NCBI GenBank assembly: GCA_034521835.1
Contig: JAXHMA010000006.1
Location: 1,612,001 to 1,676,000, forward strand
DNA: 64,000 nucleotides
Direction of reading: 5' to 3'
Source of the DNA: JAMQKA01 sp034521835
GTDB taxonomy: Bacteria; Bacteroidota; Rhodothermia; Balneolales; Balneolaceae
Part shown: positions 46,447 through 57,609 of the stretch, piece by piece
Numbering within the stretch: position 1 is the first letter of the stretch
Layout: each line of letters starts with the position of its first letter
The notes under the pieces: generated by a model
Databases searched by the model: none
The model's input: the letters and a program-made list of their open reading frames with translations, nothing else
Told to the model about the DNA's origin: nothing
Program-made: the position numbers and the translations under genes

Positions 46447-46477
46447 AGAGATCTCTTTACTTTCACGTTCAATTAGT

Positions 46478-47104
46478 TCAAAAATGGAGGTTTCGACGAG
46501 TCTCACGAATAACCTGGGCAATCCGAGAAAAATCACCGGCGTCAATTTTATCTTTCGGGGCCATCCAGGAACCACCCACAGCCAACACACTTGAACAGCC
46601 CAGGTAAGCCTTCATGTTTTGAGGATTAATTCCCCCCATCGGTATCAGCTGCATGCCGGTATGCTGATAGGGACCCTCCAGGCTTTTAATATATTCGGGG
46701 CCGCCGGATATATCAGCAGGGAAAAGTTTGAGGACTCTACACCCTGTTGACAGAGCCACCTCGATTTCTGAAGGAGTCATAATGCCCGGGATAAATGGGA
46801 ACTCTTTTTTTTGAGCTGCTTTAACCACCTCTGCATTAAATCCCGGTGAAAGACCAAACTGGGCTCCGGCATTTTTAGCTTGCGCTACTTGATGCGTATT
46901 AAGGATAGTGCCCGCACCTATCTTTAGTGATGGAAATTCTTTGGCAATAGCTTCGATCGAGGAAAGGGTAGCATCCGTTCTAAAGGTAATCTCCAGAATA
47001 TCCAACCCGGCATCAAGATAAGTTTCGGCCAGTCGTTGGGCTGAATCTGCATCATTCAGAGTAACAGCGGGCAACAGTTTTTTAGTAAATATTTTTTCCA
47101 TCAT
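46478..47104 (-). CDS. eda: KDPG/KDPGal aldolase
   Basis: A complete 208-residue class I aldolase. The Schiff-base Lys is in CRVLKLFPADISGG and the catalytic Glu is in ILEITFRTDA. GAGTILN and the phosphate site IPMGGINPQN complete the barrel. It splits 2-keto-3-deoxy-6-phospho-sugar acid into pyruvate and glyceraldehyde 3-phosphate. It faces gntP convergently and follows purD by 27 bases on the minus strand. Functionally it pairs with dgoK. Confidence 0.93.
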   Translation of the reverse strand: MMEKIFTKKLLPAVTLNDADSAQRLAETYLDAGLDILEITFRTDATLSSIEAIAKEFPSLKIGAGTILNTHQVAQAKNAGAQFGLSPGFNAEVVKAAQKKEFPFIPGIMTPSEIEVALSTGCRVLKLFPADISGGPEYIKSLEGPYQHTGMQLIPMGGINPQNMKAYLGCSSVLAVGGSWMAPKDKIDAGDFSRIAQVIRETRRNLHF

Positions 47105-47131
47105 TTAGTATTTAGCAGTTCCAACCAACTC

Positions 47132-48414
47132 CTAATCAAGATGAGCCAAGCCCTTAACCCCAATATCGCTCCGGTAGTAAGCATCTTCAAAAGTGATCTT
47201 TTTCACTTCGGCATAGGTAGCCTTGATCGCCTCCTGCAAGGTTGCCCCGGATCCGACGATACTAAGCACGCGCCCGCCGTCAGTTACAAGCCGATCGCCT
47301 TTCTGGGCTGTTCCTGCATGGAAAACAAGCACATCATTTGACACATCCTCAATTCCCGAAATCACTTTCCCCTTTTCATACTCTTTGGGATATCCCCCGG
47401 AGGCCATAACCACGCAGCACCGGTACTTGTCGTCAATCGTAATATCTTTTTCTTCCAACCGCCCTGAGGCGGCTGCATCAAGCAGCTCCAGCAGATCAGT
47501 TTGCAGGGAGGGAAGGATGGCCTGGCACTCGGGATCCCCAAATCGGCAGTTAAACTCCACAACTTTTGGTCCCTGCTCGGTAATCATAAGGCCGCAATAC
47601 AGGATTCCCCTGTAGGGCGTTTCATTATCAGCAACATTGCGGAGATAGTGGGTAGCACGATCTCTTTTTCAACCCTCATCATCAGCTCATCTGTCATTAC
47701 CGGTGCAGGACAGTAAGCCCCCATGCCGCCGGTATTCAAGCCGGTATCACCCTCTCCTATTCGCTTGTGATCCTGCGCGTTATGTATCACTTTGGCCGTC
47801 TCTCCGTCGGAAATAACAAAAACGGAGGCTTCCTCACCTTCCATAAATTCTTCGATAACCAACTTCTCAGCCGCATCACTGAGCTTGGCATCCTCTTTCA
47901 GCTGATCCAGTCGATTAACCACCTCTTCTTCAGTTTCACAAATAAAAACACCTTTTCCACCCGCAAGTCCATCAGCCTTTAGTACCACAGGGTATTCGTC
48001 GCGTCGCTGCACATAGCTGAGGGCCTCGTCGAACTCATCCCGCTCAAAACTGACATATTCAGCTGTAGGAATGCGGTTCTTTTCCATGAAATCGTTCGCA
48101 AATTTCTTGCTGCCTTCAAGCTGTGCAGCAGACTTGGATGGGCCAAAAACTTTGTGTCCTTTGTCTTGGAGAAAATCAGCGATTCCTGCAACAAGCGGTT
48201 TTTCGGGACCGACGACGGTCAGCTCCACATCGTGCTCTTCAATGAAATCCTGGATGCCCTTGAAGTCGGAAAGAGAAAGGGCAACATTTTCTCCTACCTG
48301 TGCCGTACCAGGATTGCCAGGCGCTATGAATAAATTATCAAGGTGAGCAGATTTGCTGATGCTCCATGCCAGTGAATGCTCACGGCCACCGCTTCCAAGA
48401 AGTAATACATTCAT
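47132..48414 (-). CDS. purD: Phosphoribosylamine-glycine ligase PurD (one frameshift)
   Basis: An ATP-grasp enzyme of purine synthesis, about 425 residues. It starts MNVLLLGSGGREHSLAWSISKS. The ATP-grasp core is VVLKADGLAGGKGVFICETEEE, and GLNTGGMGAYCPAPV is the family signature. Near 47,600-47,650 an indel splits the protein; correction gives a PYRGILYCGLMI-like join to VVEFNCRFGDPECQ. The C-terminus is normal. Essential gene in a purine prototroph, so the split is most likely a sequence error. Confidence 0.94.
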
Positions 48415-48508
48415 TTTTTTGAAGTCGAAATTTAATTATCTGGGATTCAGTTCACTGAAAATAAATTGGCAATTCTCAGCTGGTCGGTTACTGTCAAGTG
48501 ATTGAGAA

Positions 48509-49282
48509 CTAGTTGGAAAGTTTTTCAGCAATTTTAATAATCTCAGAAAAACTGTCTGCTTTCAGGCTGGCACCGCCGATAAGACCGCCATCCACATCGG
48601 GCTGGCTGAGAAGTTCTTCGGCATTATGTGGTTTCATACTTCCGCCGTAGAGGATCCGGATCCCATCAGCTACATCCCCGGTATATAGATCGGCAATTTC
48701 ATCGCGAATCATCTGATGCATCTCCTGAGCTTGTTCTGGGGTTGCTGTTTCACCGGTGCCGATCGCCCAGATCGGTTCGTATGCTATCACAACATTAGAC
48801 GCTTTTTCATTGCTCACTTCGTTGAGGCCAGCCTGCACCTGTTTTTTTACCAGGTTTACATGCTTTCCGGCTTTTCGCTGCTGGAGTGATTCCCCCACAC
48901 ATACGATCGGTTTTAAGCCTTCCTGAACCGCTTTGAGCACTTTTAGGTTAACTGTTTTATCAGTTTCACCGAAATATTCGCGCCGCTCTGAGTGGCCCAC
49001 AATTACATAATCACACCCCACTTCCTTGAGCATGCCTGCAGTCACTTCCCCGGTGTAGGCCCCTTCATTTTCGTAGTGCAGATTTTGTGCACCTAAATAT
49101 AATCCGAAATGTTTGCGCACTTTATCCGCGGCCGCCTCAAGCGAAATAGTGGGTGGACATACCAAGGCATCCAGGTTTTCGGGGATGTCTGGCAGCTCCT
49201 CGTTGAGTTCAGCCAACAGTGAACGTGTGGCCGAAGGGCCGTTGTGCATTTTCCAGTTTCCTGCGATTAGAAATCGTCTCAT
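48509..49282 (-). CDS. tpiA: Triosephosphate isomerase
   Basis: A complete 257-residue TIM barrel. The substrate Lys is in IAGNWKMHNGP, the catalytic His in VIVGHSERREYF, and the catalytic Glu in VIAYEPIWAIGTG. The phosphate-binding loop is YGGSMKPHNAEELL. Its start codon overlaps the stop codon of the upstream lipoprotein gene by 4 bases (ATGA). Confidence 0.97.
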   Translation of the reverse strand: MRRFLIAGNWKMHNGPSATRSLLAELNEELPDIPENLDALVCPPTISLEAAADKVRKHFGLYLGAQNLHYENEGAYTGEVTAGMLKEVGCDYVIVGHSERREYFGETDKTVNLKVLKAVQEGLKPIVCVGESLQQRKAGKHVNLVKKQVQAGLNEVSNEKASNVVIAYEPIWAIGTGETATPEQAQEMHQMIRDEIADLYTGDVADGIRILYGGSMKPHNAEELLSQPDVDGGLIGGASLKADSFSEIIKIAEKLSN

Positions 49283-50656
49283 GATGCTGGTTCCTTGGTC
49301 TTAATTATGGTTTGAATTCCCTGGATAATATCCTGGTATTCCTGCCCGATATACTTCCGTACAATCTCGCCGTTGCGATCAACCAGGAAACGGGTTGGTA
49401 CCAAGCGGATATTAAACGTTTCAATTAAATTTTTGCGATTAAAATCATCTGCAGAAGCTACGGGCCATGCTTTCTCCCGCTCTTCAAAAAAGGCGTTGAC
49501 CGTAACCTGGCTCTGGTCAAGCGGGATGGTAACGACTTCAAGTCCAAAATTTTTGTAGATGTTGTGAATCACAAATGTTCGATCGTACTGGTCCTGGTAG
49601 AGTCGGTTGGACAGCAACGTTATTTCCAGGATATAGGGTGTGCCCAACAGAGAATCACGTGAAATGTTACGACCCGTATTTTCAAATGAAAAACTGGGGA
49701 TAGAATCACCCGGCGAAAGATAGTTCAAATCATATTCAATACTTGCAACCCAATTGGCGGCAGAAGATCGGGTCCCAAATTCCTGCTTGAAATCGGTCAG
49801 CTCTGCCTTGGCTTGGTCGATCCTTGCACTGTCGTAAAGCAACTTAATCCGCTCCTGCTGTATGTTCATATTAACCAGGCTGTCGTTCGTTGTATTCTGA
49901 AGGGTATCAAGGTATTTCAGGGAGTAATCAAGGCCTTTATTTTGTGCAAGGTAATTTATTTCCGTAGCGGGCAGCCACACCGGCAAACTCATCATTATCT
50001 CGTACCTGTCGGATTTTTTTCATCATCTCTTGTCCATCAACAGAACCGTAAATATCGATGGCGTCGACAGCGGCCACTATCGGCTGGCGATGGTTCCTTT
50101 TTCTCTCCGTGTACACTTCCCAAAAAAGATTTGCCCATTTGTTGAGCTCCGCCCGGGCGCTATCCCCCTTCATTCCGCCTGACTGTATATAACGCGCTAT
50201 CCGCTGGTAGTTTCTGCTTACGCGTTGGTATTGATCCAGGGCCTCATGTTCATTCGAAGTTATCTCGAGCGTCTGCTGCAGACCGGGTAGTTCAGCCGTA
50301 ATCTGCACGGTGTCTCCTTCTGCAAGAATAATGGAGGTCTGCCCCAGCTGGCGCTGGTTGCGATCAATGCGAAGAGTATAAAACCGATCTTCCGGAAAGG
50401 TAGCGATGCCTGAAAAATGTCCTGTAGAATCTGTTTGTCGATAGAAAAGCGTATCCGCCCCCATATTTGCTGAATCTTTCTGTATGATCGCGATCTCGAT
50501 GCCTGAAAAATCACGGCTGGCATCGATGGAATCGGCTACGGTAATCTGACCTTCTACAATGGCGCTGGGCTTCTGTGACTGCTGATGGGTACACGCACTG
50601 AAAACAACCAACAGTGTGAGGAATAGCGAACTGGTAATTTTTAAGTCGACTGACAT
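49279..50656 (-). CDS. Thioredoxin-fold lipoprotein lacking CxxC (one frameshift)
   Basis: About 455 residues in two frames joined near 49,960. A lipoprotein signal (FLTLLVVFSAC) places the anchored Cys near residue 21. A DUF4369-like domain (VEGQITVADSI, TDSTGHFSGIATFPEDRFYTLRI) and a helical linker lead to a C-terminal AhpC/TSA-like thioredoxin fold. SPGDSIPSFSFENTGR starts that domain, and VPTRFLVDRNGEIVRKYIG supplies the cis-Pro. Where CxxC should be, the sequence is ITLLSNRLYQDQYD, so disulfide exchange is unlikely. Confidence 0.8.
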
Positions 50657-50691
50657 ATAATGGGTCGAAAAGTTAATATCTGAAGAGCTAA

Positions 50692-52143
50692 TCAGTCTTC
50701 TAGTTTGTCTGTTATCATTTCGCGAACCAGTTGTGGATTCGCTTTTCCTTGAGAGCGTTGCATCACCTGGCCGATAAAAAAGCCGATAAGCCCTTTCTTC
50801 CCATCTTTATAACGTTCTACCTCATCGGGATGTTCATCAATTACAGCATCGACGATAGGCTCGAGAAAGCTATCATCCGAAACCTGGAGCAGGTTCATCT
50901 CTTCGGCCAGCTGCTCAGCGTCTTTGTCCTGGGTAAGCATTTCGTTGAAGATCTCCGTCATTGCTGACGAGCTGATCTTGTCGTTCTCCCGAATCTGGAT
51001 AAGTCCTGCAAGCCGCTCAGTGGATATTGTAAAATCTCGGATCCCGATACTTCGCTCATTTAAAACCCGCAATACTTCTGTGAGAACCACATTGGACACC
51101 GCCTTGGGATCGCCCACCTCTTCAAGTACTTCTTCAAAATAATCAGCCAGATAACGATCTTCGGTAAGAGTCTGGCATCTCCTCGCTCATTGCCGAATTC
51201 ATCCACAAAGCCGCTGGCAACGAACATCCCGGCATTTCAGGCAATTCTTCGCGGATCTCATCCGAGCATGGCATCGGTGACCATAACAGGTGGAAGGTCT
51301 GGCTCCGGGAAATAGCGATAGTCGTGGGCCTCCTCTTTGGTACGCATCTGCCTCGTTTCCAACTTGTTGGCATCCCACAACAGAGTTTGCTGGATTACCT
51401 CGTCACCGCCTTCAACCAGACGCATCTGGCGTTTAATTTCATATTCCAGTGCCCGTTCCACATTGCGGAACGAGTTCATGTTTTTCAGCTCGGTACGTGT
51501 GCCCAGCTCTTTCTGCCCCGTGGACGAATAGAGATGTTGGCATCGCAGCGAAGACTTCCCTCCTCCATATTTCCATCGCAGATTTCAAGGTACTGTACAA
51601 TCTGCTTGATCCGGTTTAGGTAGGCATAGGCTTCCTGCGGCGACCGGATATCGGGCTCTGAAACAATCTCTATCAGCGGAGTGCCCGCGCGGTTGAGATC
51701 CACAAGTGTGTTGTAGGGATCTTGATCGTGAATGGATTTTCCGGCATCCTCCTCCATGTGAATTCGTGTGATCCCGATCCGTTTATCTTCGCCATTTACT
51801 TTAACATCCAGATGGCCATCGTGGCAGATGGGCGTCTCATACTGCGAAATCTGGTATCCCTTGGGCAGATCCGGGTAAAAGTAGTTCTTGCGGGCAAAGA
51901 TAGATTTCTTGGAGACATCACAGTTCGTTGCCAGTCCCATCTTAATGGTATATCGCACCAGATTCTGATGTTGGGTGCCGGCAGCGTACCGGGATGTCCG
52001 AGGCATAGTGGCGTGACCTGCGTGTTTGGTTTACCTCCGAATTCGGTCGATACCGGGGCAAATGCTTTACTTTCTGTAAGGAGTTGGCAGTGAACTTCGA
52101 GACCTATTACCGCTTCATATTTCTTATACAATTCGTCAGTCAT
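50692..52143 (-). CDS. gatB: Asp-tRNA(Asn)/Glu-tRNA(Gln) amidotransferase subunit B (several frameshifts)
   Basis: About 480 residues. It starts MTDELYKKYEAVIGLEVHCQLLTESKAF. Diagnostic blocks are FARKNYFYPDLPKGYQISQYE, DLNRAGTPLIEIVSEPDI, GSLRCDANISIRP, and RTKEEAHDYRYFPEPDLPPVM. The YqeY-like tail is QVMQRSQGKANPQLVREMI. At least four indels interrupt it (near 52,000, 51,530, 51,260 and 51,150). The gatB function is normally essential where Gln- or Asn-tRNA synthetase is missing, so these are most likely errors. Confidence 0.93.
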
Positions 52144-52341
52144 GCAAGAAAGACCCAATAAATACTGATTTTTTAGTGATCTGAATAGATCGAAAAGATA
52201 TTAAAGATCAGGGACATTTATTAATATTTTTCCTATTAGGATTTTTCAAACACTCAAGTGGCCAACCTTAATAAGTAATCGTAAAAAACGTTCATTTAGC
52301 ATACATTACAAGTCAGTAAAACGGGGCAAACTGATATAGAA

Positions 52342-52887
52342 ATGAACTCTACGCTGACCATTTACGAGGAAGAGACCAATCTTTTCTGGGGGCTGATCGT
52401 AGTGGCGGCCACCGCGCTGGCTACTTATATGCTGGGGGATGCATTTGTAGATGAAGCGCTGCTGATTATTGGATTTCGCCAGCTGATGTCCCTGATGCTT
52501 ATTATGCTGGCATTTATCGGTGTGCTCAGAATTACAGATCCGCTATACCGGTTCGAACTTTCTGCCAAGGGTGACATGCTCACGATTGAAGCTTTTAAGG
52601 GGGAGCAGCATGTAGAGGAATTCAACTACAATCTTCAGGAATTTGAAGAGTTGCGATTTGCCCCAAAGAATGCCGATTGGCCCGACAAGGCGCTCTTCGA
52701 CTTTTCGCCATCCTACCACATTCTGTTCAAATCCCGTGTGACCGGACAATTTGAAAAGCTGATCGACCTAGGGGATATCAGCTTTACGCTCAAGGTGCCT
52801 GATATCGCCAAAATCATCCGGTTTATCCGGCGGCAGAATTCCAGAATAAGACTGCCCGAACAGCAAGAAGCTTTCCTCAGCAATTAG
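52342..52887 (+). CDS. Membrane protein of unknown function
   Basis: A 181-residue protein with two N-terminal membrane helices (FWGLIVVAATALATYML and ISMLIMLAFIGV-like) and a cytoplasmic beta-rich domain (GDMLTIEAFKGEQHVEEFNYNLQEFEEL). This is a PH-like arrangement of the type seen in small Bacteroidota membrane proteins. No family is named. It is isolated on the plus strand between gatB and aguA, convergent with aguA. Confidence 0.7.
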   Translation: MNSTLTIYEEETNLFWGLIVVAATALATYMLGDAFVDEALLIIGFRQLMSLMLIMLAFIGVLRITDPLYRFELSAKGDMLTIEAFKGEQHVEEFNYNLQEFEELRFAPKNADWPDKALFDFSPSYHILFKSRVTGQFEKLIDLGDISFTLKVPDIAKIIRFIRRQNSRIRLPEQQEAFLSN

Positions 52888-53949
52888 TTAAATCCCATAC
52901 AGCTGTTGCGTAATACAGTGGATACTTCCCTGTCCCCACACCAGGTCTGTACAAGAAATTCCCACGATATCACGCTCTGGGAAATATCGTTCAAAAAGCC
53001 TGTATCGCTTTTGCATCATATCGTTCATCATGAATCGGTACCAGCACAACTCCGTTGGCGATATAGAAATTGGCATAACTGGCCGGAACATACTCCGCAG
53101 CCATCCACCGTGGTGTCCTCAATGCGGGTGTTGGGCGGCGGGAAGGGTTTCAATTGCAAACGTATTGCCATGTTGATTGGTAGCCTCTTTGAGAATCTCC
53201 AGGTTTTCTTTCAGTGCATCATAGTTGACATCCTCAGGGTCTTCTACCTGCATGAGCAAGATGGTGGAAGGATTGAGGAATCGAGCAATATCATCGATGT
53301 GACCATCGGTGTCATCCCCGGCCAAACCGCGGTTTAGCCAAATAACCTGCTGAACGCCAAGGTACTCTTTCAACCGCTGTTCAATATCGGCCTTGCTCAT
53401 ATCGGGATTTCGATTGGGATTAAGCAATACTGACTCGGTAGTCATTAACACGCCATCGCCGTTGCTTTCAATAGAACCACCCTCCAGCACCATACCGGGT
53501 TCAAATCGCTGGATTCCAAACTTCTCAGCCATATATTTAGGTAGATGATTGTCATCGTCATACGGCGGATATTTGCCGCCCCACGCGTTGTATTCCCAGT
53601 CTGTAATAGCAAACACATCATGATTATCATTTTGACGAATAAAAATTGGTCCACAATCTCGTGCCCACACATCATTAATAGGCTGAAGGTGAAAGGTGAC
53701 TCGATCAAGATTAATATCCCGATTTTCGAACAGGTTTAATACCCGCCTGTAGACCTCATTATCTTCTACAAAGAGATGAATCGGCTCGTACCGGTGGAGC
53801 AGTTCAATGATTTCCAGATAGACCGATTCCACCCTCGGCAATCGCTCATCCGGCCATGTTTCAGGATTTGATGGCCAGTGCAGTTGCGTGGCCGCGTGCG
53901 GATACCATTCTGCTGGCATCTGGAATCCTTTTGTGATTGGCTTCGACAT
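52888..53949 (-). CDS. aguA: Agmatine deiminase (frameshifts)
   Basis: A porphyromonas-type peptidyl-arginine deiminase fold, about 350 residues. It starts with MPAEWYPHAATQLHWPSNPETW. Active-site blocks follow: DVWARDCGPIFI, LEGGSIESNGDGVLMTTES, and GLAGDDTDGHIDDIARFL with the catalytic His and Asp. The nucleophilic Cys is in WGQGSIHCITQQ, which lies beyond breaks near 53,125 and 53,040. It converts agmatine to N-carbamoylputrescine. The gene downstream of aguB on the same strand completes a putrescine pathway. Confidence 0.92.
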
Positions 53950-54014
53950 GTTGGTTAAACGAATGAATATTACCGGAATTCAAAACTCTGGTGAAAAAGC
54001 CCAACTAATCAAAA

Positions 54015-54883
54015 TTATTCATCGTCATACCTTTTTAAAATAGGTCCGTATGTATCTATACGACGATCACGAAAGAAGGGCCAGGTTTGACGCTGTTTTT
54101 CAATCTTTGAAAGATCGATTTCCGTAATGAGGATCTCATCTTGTCGTCCTGCTTCATTTAGCACCTCTCCAAATGGACCCGAAACAAACGAACCGCCCCA
54201 AAATTCGACGTCTCCTTCTTTTCCAACCCTGTTGATCGCGGCCACAAAACAACTGTTGGCGATGGCGTGGCTCCGCTGGATAGTCTGCCAGGCATCCATA
54301 AACTCTCCTGATATTTGTTCATTCTCATCCGGCAATGTTCCAATAGCTGTAGGATAAAGCAAAATCTCCGCTCCCTTAAGAGCTGTAATCCGCGCCGCCT
54401 CCGGGTACCATTGATCCCAGCAGATCAGCGGACCGATTTTAGCATAGCGGGTATCAAACACTTTGTAATCATCTTCTCCGGGTGTAAAATAGTATTTTTC
54501 ATGGAAGCCCGGATCGTCTGGAATATGTTTTTTCCTGTATCGCCCCAACAGGCTGCCATCGGCATCAATCACGGCCAGCGAATTGTGATAGATCCCCGCC
54601 GCCCTGCGTTCAAAAAGTGGTACCACCAGCACTACTTCGAGCTCTTTGGCCAGGGGTGCAAGCCGGTTCACGGTGGGGCCTGAATCAGGCTCTGCCAACG
54701 AAAAATTAGCCTCATCCACCGTTTGACAAAAATAGGTGGTATTAAAGAGTTCCTGCAGGCAGACTACCTGGGCCCGCTATCTGCTGCCTCCCGAATATGA
54801 ACGATCGTTTTGTCAACATTTTTCTTGAGATCCGTTGTACAACTCAGCTGGATCAGTGCCAAAGTAACAGGAATATCAGCCAT
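54015..54883 (-). CDS. aguB: N-carbamoylputrescine amidase (one frameshift)
   Basis: A nitrilase-superfamily amidase, about 290 residues. The catalytic triad is recoverable. The Glu is in VVCLQELFNTTYF, which lies beyond an indel near 54,770. The Lys is in GRYRKKHIPDDPGFHEKYYF, and the Cys in IGPLICWDQWYPEAARI. DQWYPEAAR and the FHEKYYFTPG block are specific to AguB. The start is ATG 54,883 (MADIPVTLALIQLS). It lies 65 bases upstream of aguA and supplies the last step to putrescine. Confidence 0.93.
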
Positions 54884-55097
54884 TGTAGTATTTAAAAATT
54901 CACATTATCTGCCTGCAAAGACAGGCATCAGAATAGGCAAGGGTAAGCAAATAATCTTTTTGAAAAGCCTTGGGAGCCAAAGCTTGGCACAATTTTGAAT
55001 TGTTGACTTCACATGAAAATTAAACCCTGAACCTGTTCTTCACTAAATTAGAAATCACGGATTCACGGCAAATTGGCACGCTGATAACTGCCTAAGG

Positions 55098-56176
55098 TTA
55101 CTCCATAATGGCATTGAGCTTCTCCAGGTTGTCCTCCATGCGAGAGATTCGGATAACCTGCGTCGATCTCCCCTTTCATGACTATCTTCCAAGTTGTAAA
55201 GCGTTAGGTTAATGCGATGATCTGTCAGGCGACTTTGAGGAAAATTATAGGTGCGGATTTTTGCGCTGCGATCGCCGGTTGAGACCTGGCTTTTACGCTC
55301 TGCGGCCCGCTCTTTCCGCTGTTCTTCCACCTTCGCATCATAGAGTTTGGTACGTAGTATTTTCATCGCTTTCTCCTTGTTTTGATGCTGTGAGCGCTCC
55401 TCCTGACATTCGACAACGACGCCGCTTGGCTCGTGTGTAATTCGAATGGCGGAATCGGTCTTGTTTACATGCTGTCCCCCAGCCCCGCTTGCTCTAAATG
55501 TATCGATGCGGAGATCAGAGGTGTTTATTTCCACATCTACCTCTTCCGCCTCGGGGAGCACGGCCACTGTGGCAGCCGAGGTATGAACGCGGCCCTGCGA
55601 CTCCGTCTCCGGCACACGCTGTACGCGGTGGACACCACTTTCATATTTCATCTTGCTGTAAACTTCATCTCCTTCAAGGCCGAAGATAATCTCTTTGAAA
55701 CCGCCCTTTTCCGATTCACTCAGGTTCATGATATTCAACTTCCATCCCATCTTGTCGGCGTAGCGGCGATACATATCAAAGAGGTCGCCCGCAAAAATAG
55801 CCGCTTCATCGCCGCCCGTTCCCGAGCGCACTTCGACGATCACGTTTTTGGAGTCATCGGGATCTTTGGGGACGAGTTTAAACTTTATCTTTTCTTCAAG
55901 CTTCTCAAGGCGCATTTTTAGCTCCTCGTTTTCATTCTTTGCCATTTCGGTCAGCTCGGGATCTTCCCCATCCTCAATAAGCTCGGTATTCCCTTCAATC
56001 TGCTTGTTGATATCGACCCACTCATCATAATCTTCCACCAGATCTTTCAGCTCACTATGCTCCTTGGTGAGTTCGGTATAGCGGGCGGGATTATCATATA
56101 CGGAGGGATCGCTCATAGCCGTTTGTACCTCTTCATACCGCTCTTTTACCTGCTGTAGTTTTGCTTCTATATCCAT
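55098..56176 (-). CDS. prfA: Peptide chain release factor 1 (frameshift near the C-terminus)
   Basis: About 359 residues. The stop-codon-reading domain leads to the GGQ loop RASGAGGQHVNKTDSAIR, whose Gln is essential for peptidyl-tRNA hydrolysis. A PxT-like recognition element of RF1 lies in RVPETESQGRVHTSAATV. Two inserted bases near 55,125-55,185 replace the true C-terminus; correction gives VMKGEID and MEDNLEKLNAIME with stop at 55,098-55,100. Without correction the frame reads on to 55,055. Separate promoter region upstream, divergent from purK. Confidence 0.95.
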
Positions 56177-56365
56177 AAAGAAAGGTTCTGGGTGCCTAGA
56201 TTACTAAATGTTTCTGATCTTAACTAAAATACGAGTCTTAATCGGAAGAATTAAGGACTAAAGTCAAATATTAAAATAACCTTTTTCCAACCTCTAAATT
56301 CTTAATTTTAACTACTTAATTGTTATACTTGGCAGCAACGTAACTGTTAATCAACAAGCTCTATT

Positions 56366-57532
56366 GTGTCTGAATCAACAAATCCTCTCTCTGCCAAATA
56401 CCGACTTGGATTTCTAGGTGCCGGTCAACTTGCACGGATGTCTGCCCTGCAGGCATTTCGGTACGGCATCCAGGTTGGTGTTTTCTCTGATCGTCCCGAA
56501 AACGAACCGGTACAGTTTATGACCCCGCACTCCACCAGCGGTTCCTTTGAGAGTGTGATGGATATGGCCACTTTCGCCGGAGAGTGCGATGTACTAACCC
56601 TGGAGAACGAATTTATTAGCAGTGAGATTCTACAAGAGGTGCAAGAGCAAAGCAACACGCCTATATGGCCTGCACCCTCCTCGTTCGCACTGATTGAGAA
56701 TAAACTGATCGAAAAGCAGACTTTTGAGGAAGCTGGCATTCCCGTTACACCGTATGCTCTTTTAAATTCAGAAGAAAATCTTGACCAATTTGGAGAAGAA
56801 CACGGGTGGCCCTACCTGCTTAAATCCTCAAAGGGAGGATATGACGGATACGGAAATGAAACGGTTGAAAATTTTGATCAAGCCAGGGAAGCATTTAAAA
56901 CACTGGGCGGCGACAAGGGACACGATATCATAGCAGAGGCATTTGTGGATTTTACGCATGAGCTGGCTGTGCAGGTGGCCAGCAATGAGACCGGCACGAT
57001 GGTGTACCCCTGCTGCCAGACGGTACAGGAGGACCATATTTGTGTAGCTGTGCTATCTCCCGCCCCGGTAAAAAAGGAGATCCAGAAACGCGCCCAGCAA
57101 CTGGCCCTGCAGGCAACTGATGCGATCGATGGTAAAGGGCTGTTTGCCTATGAATTTTTCCTGAAAGAGAATGGCGAAATCTTGTTGAATGAATCGGCGC
57201 CGCGCCCCCACAATTCAGGACATTACACAATTGAAGGATGCGTGACATCACAGTTCGAGAATCATGTCCGGGCCGTCCTGGGGCTTCCACTGGGCAGCAC
57301 GGCTCTCCGGGAACCGGCGGTTGCAATGGTTAATCTGCTGGGTACGGATAAACGCACCGCTCAGGTTGATCACGCCCTGAACGCGCTCGAGGCCAGCGAC
57401 GGTCACCTGCATGTATATGGCAAGCTGGCTAGCCGGCCTGGCAGGAAAATGGGACATTATACCCTTTTGGGAGATCGGCTGGATGAGACGTATGAAAAGG
57501 CGCAACAACTGACGACTCCTATTCGAATTTAA
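56366..57532 (+). CDS. purK: 5-(carboxyamino)imidazole ribonucleotide synthase PurK
   Basis: A complete 388-residue ATP-grasp enzyme. It starts with GTG 56,366, giving SAKYRLGFLGAGQLARMSALQ, the N-terminal signature. Next are LTLENEFIS, YLLKSSKGGYDGYGNETVEN and the metal-binding end NGEILLNESAPRPHNSGHYTIE. It carboxylates AIR using ATP and bicarbonate; purE, 77 bases downstream, performs the following mutase step. Codon use and frame are normal. Confidence 0.95.
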   Translation: MSESTNPLSAKYRLGFLGAGQLARMSALQAFRYGIQVGVFSDRPENEPVQFMTPHSTSGSFESVMDMATFAGECDVLTLENEFISSEILQEVQEQSNTPIWPAPSSFALIENKLIEKQTFEEAGIPVTPYALLNSEENLDQFGEEHGWPYLLKSSKGGYDGYGNETVENFDQAREAFKTLGGDKGHDIIAEAFVDFTHELAVQVASNETGTMVYPCCQTVQEDHICVAVLSPAPVKKEIQKRAQQLALQATDAIDGKGLFAYEFFLKENGEILLNESAPRPHNSGHYTIEGCVTSQFENHVRAVLGLPLGSTALREPAVAMVNLLGTDKRTAQVDHALNALEASDGHLHVYGKLASRPGRKMGHYTLLGDRLDETYEKAQQLTTPIRI

Positions 57533-57609
57533 AAGACTGTAAATTAGCGTACATTTCTTGATCTGTACCAGCTATTAGAAATCATTCTAATCCTTAAAAC
57601 CAGAGAACC

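Noticed and set aside
55055..55097. Extended C-terminus of release factor 1
   Set aside because: It results from two inserted bases; the normal C-terminus and stop (55,098) are recovered in another frame.
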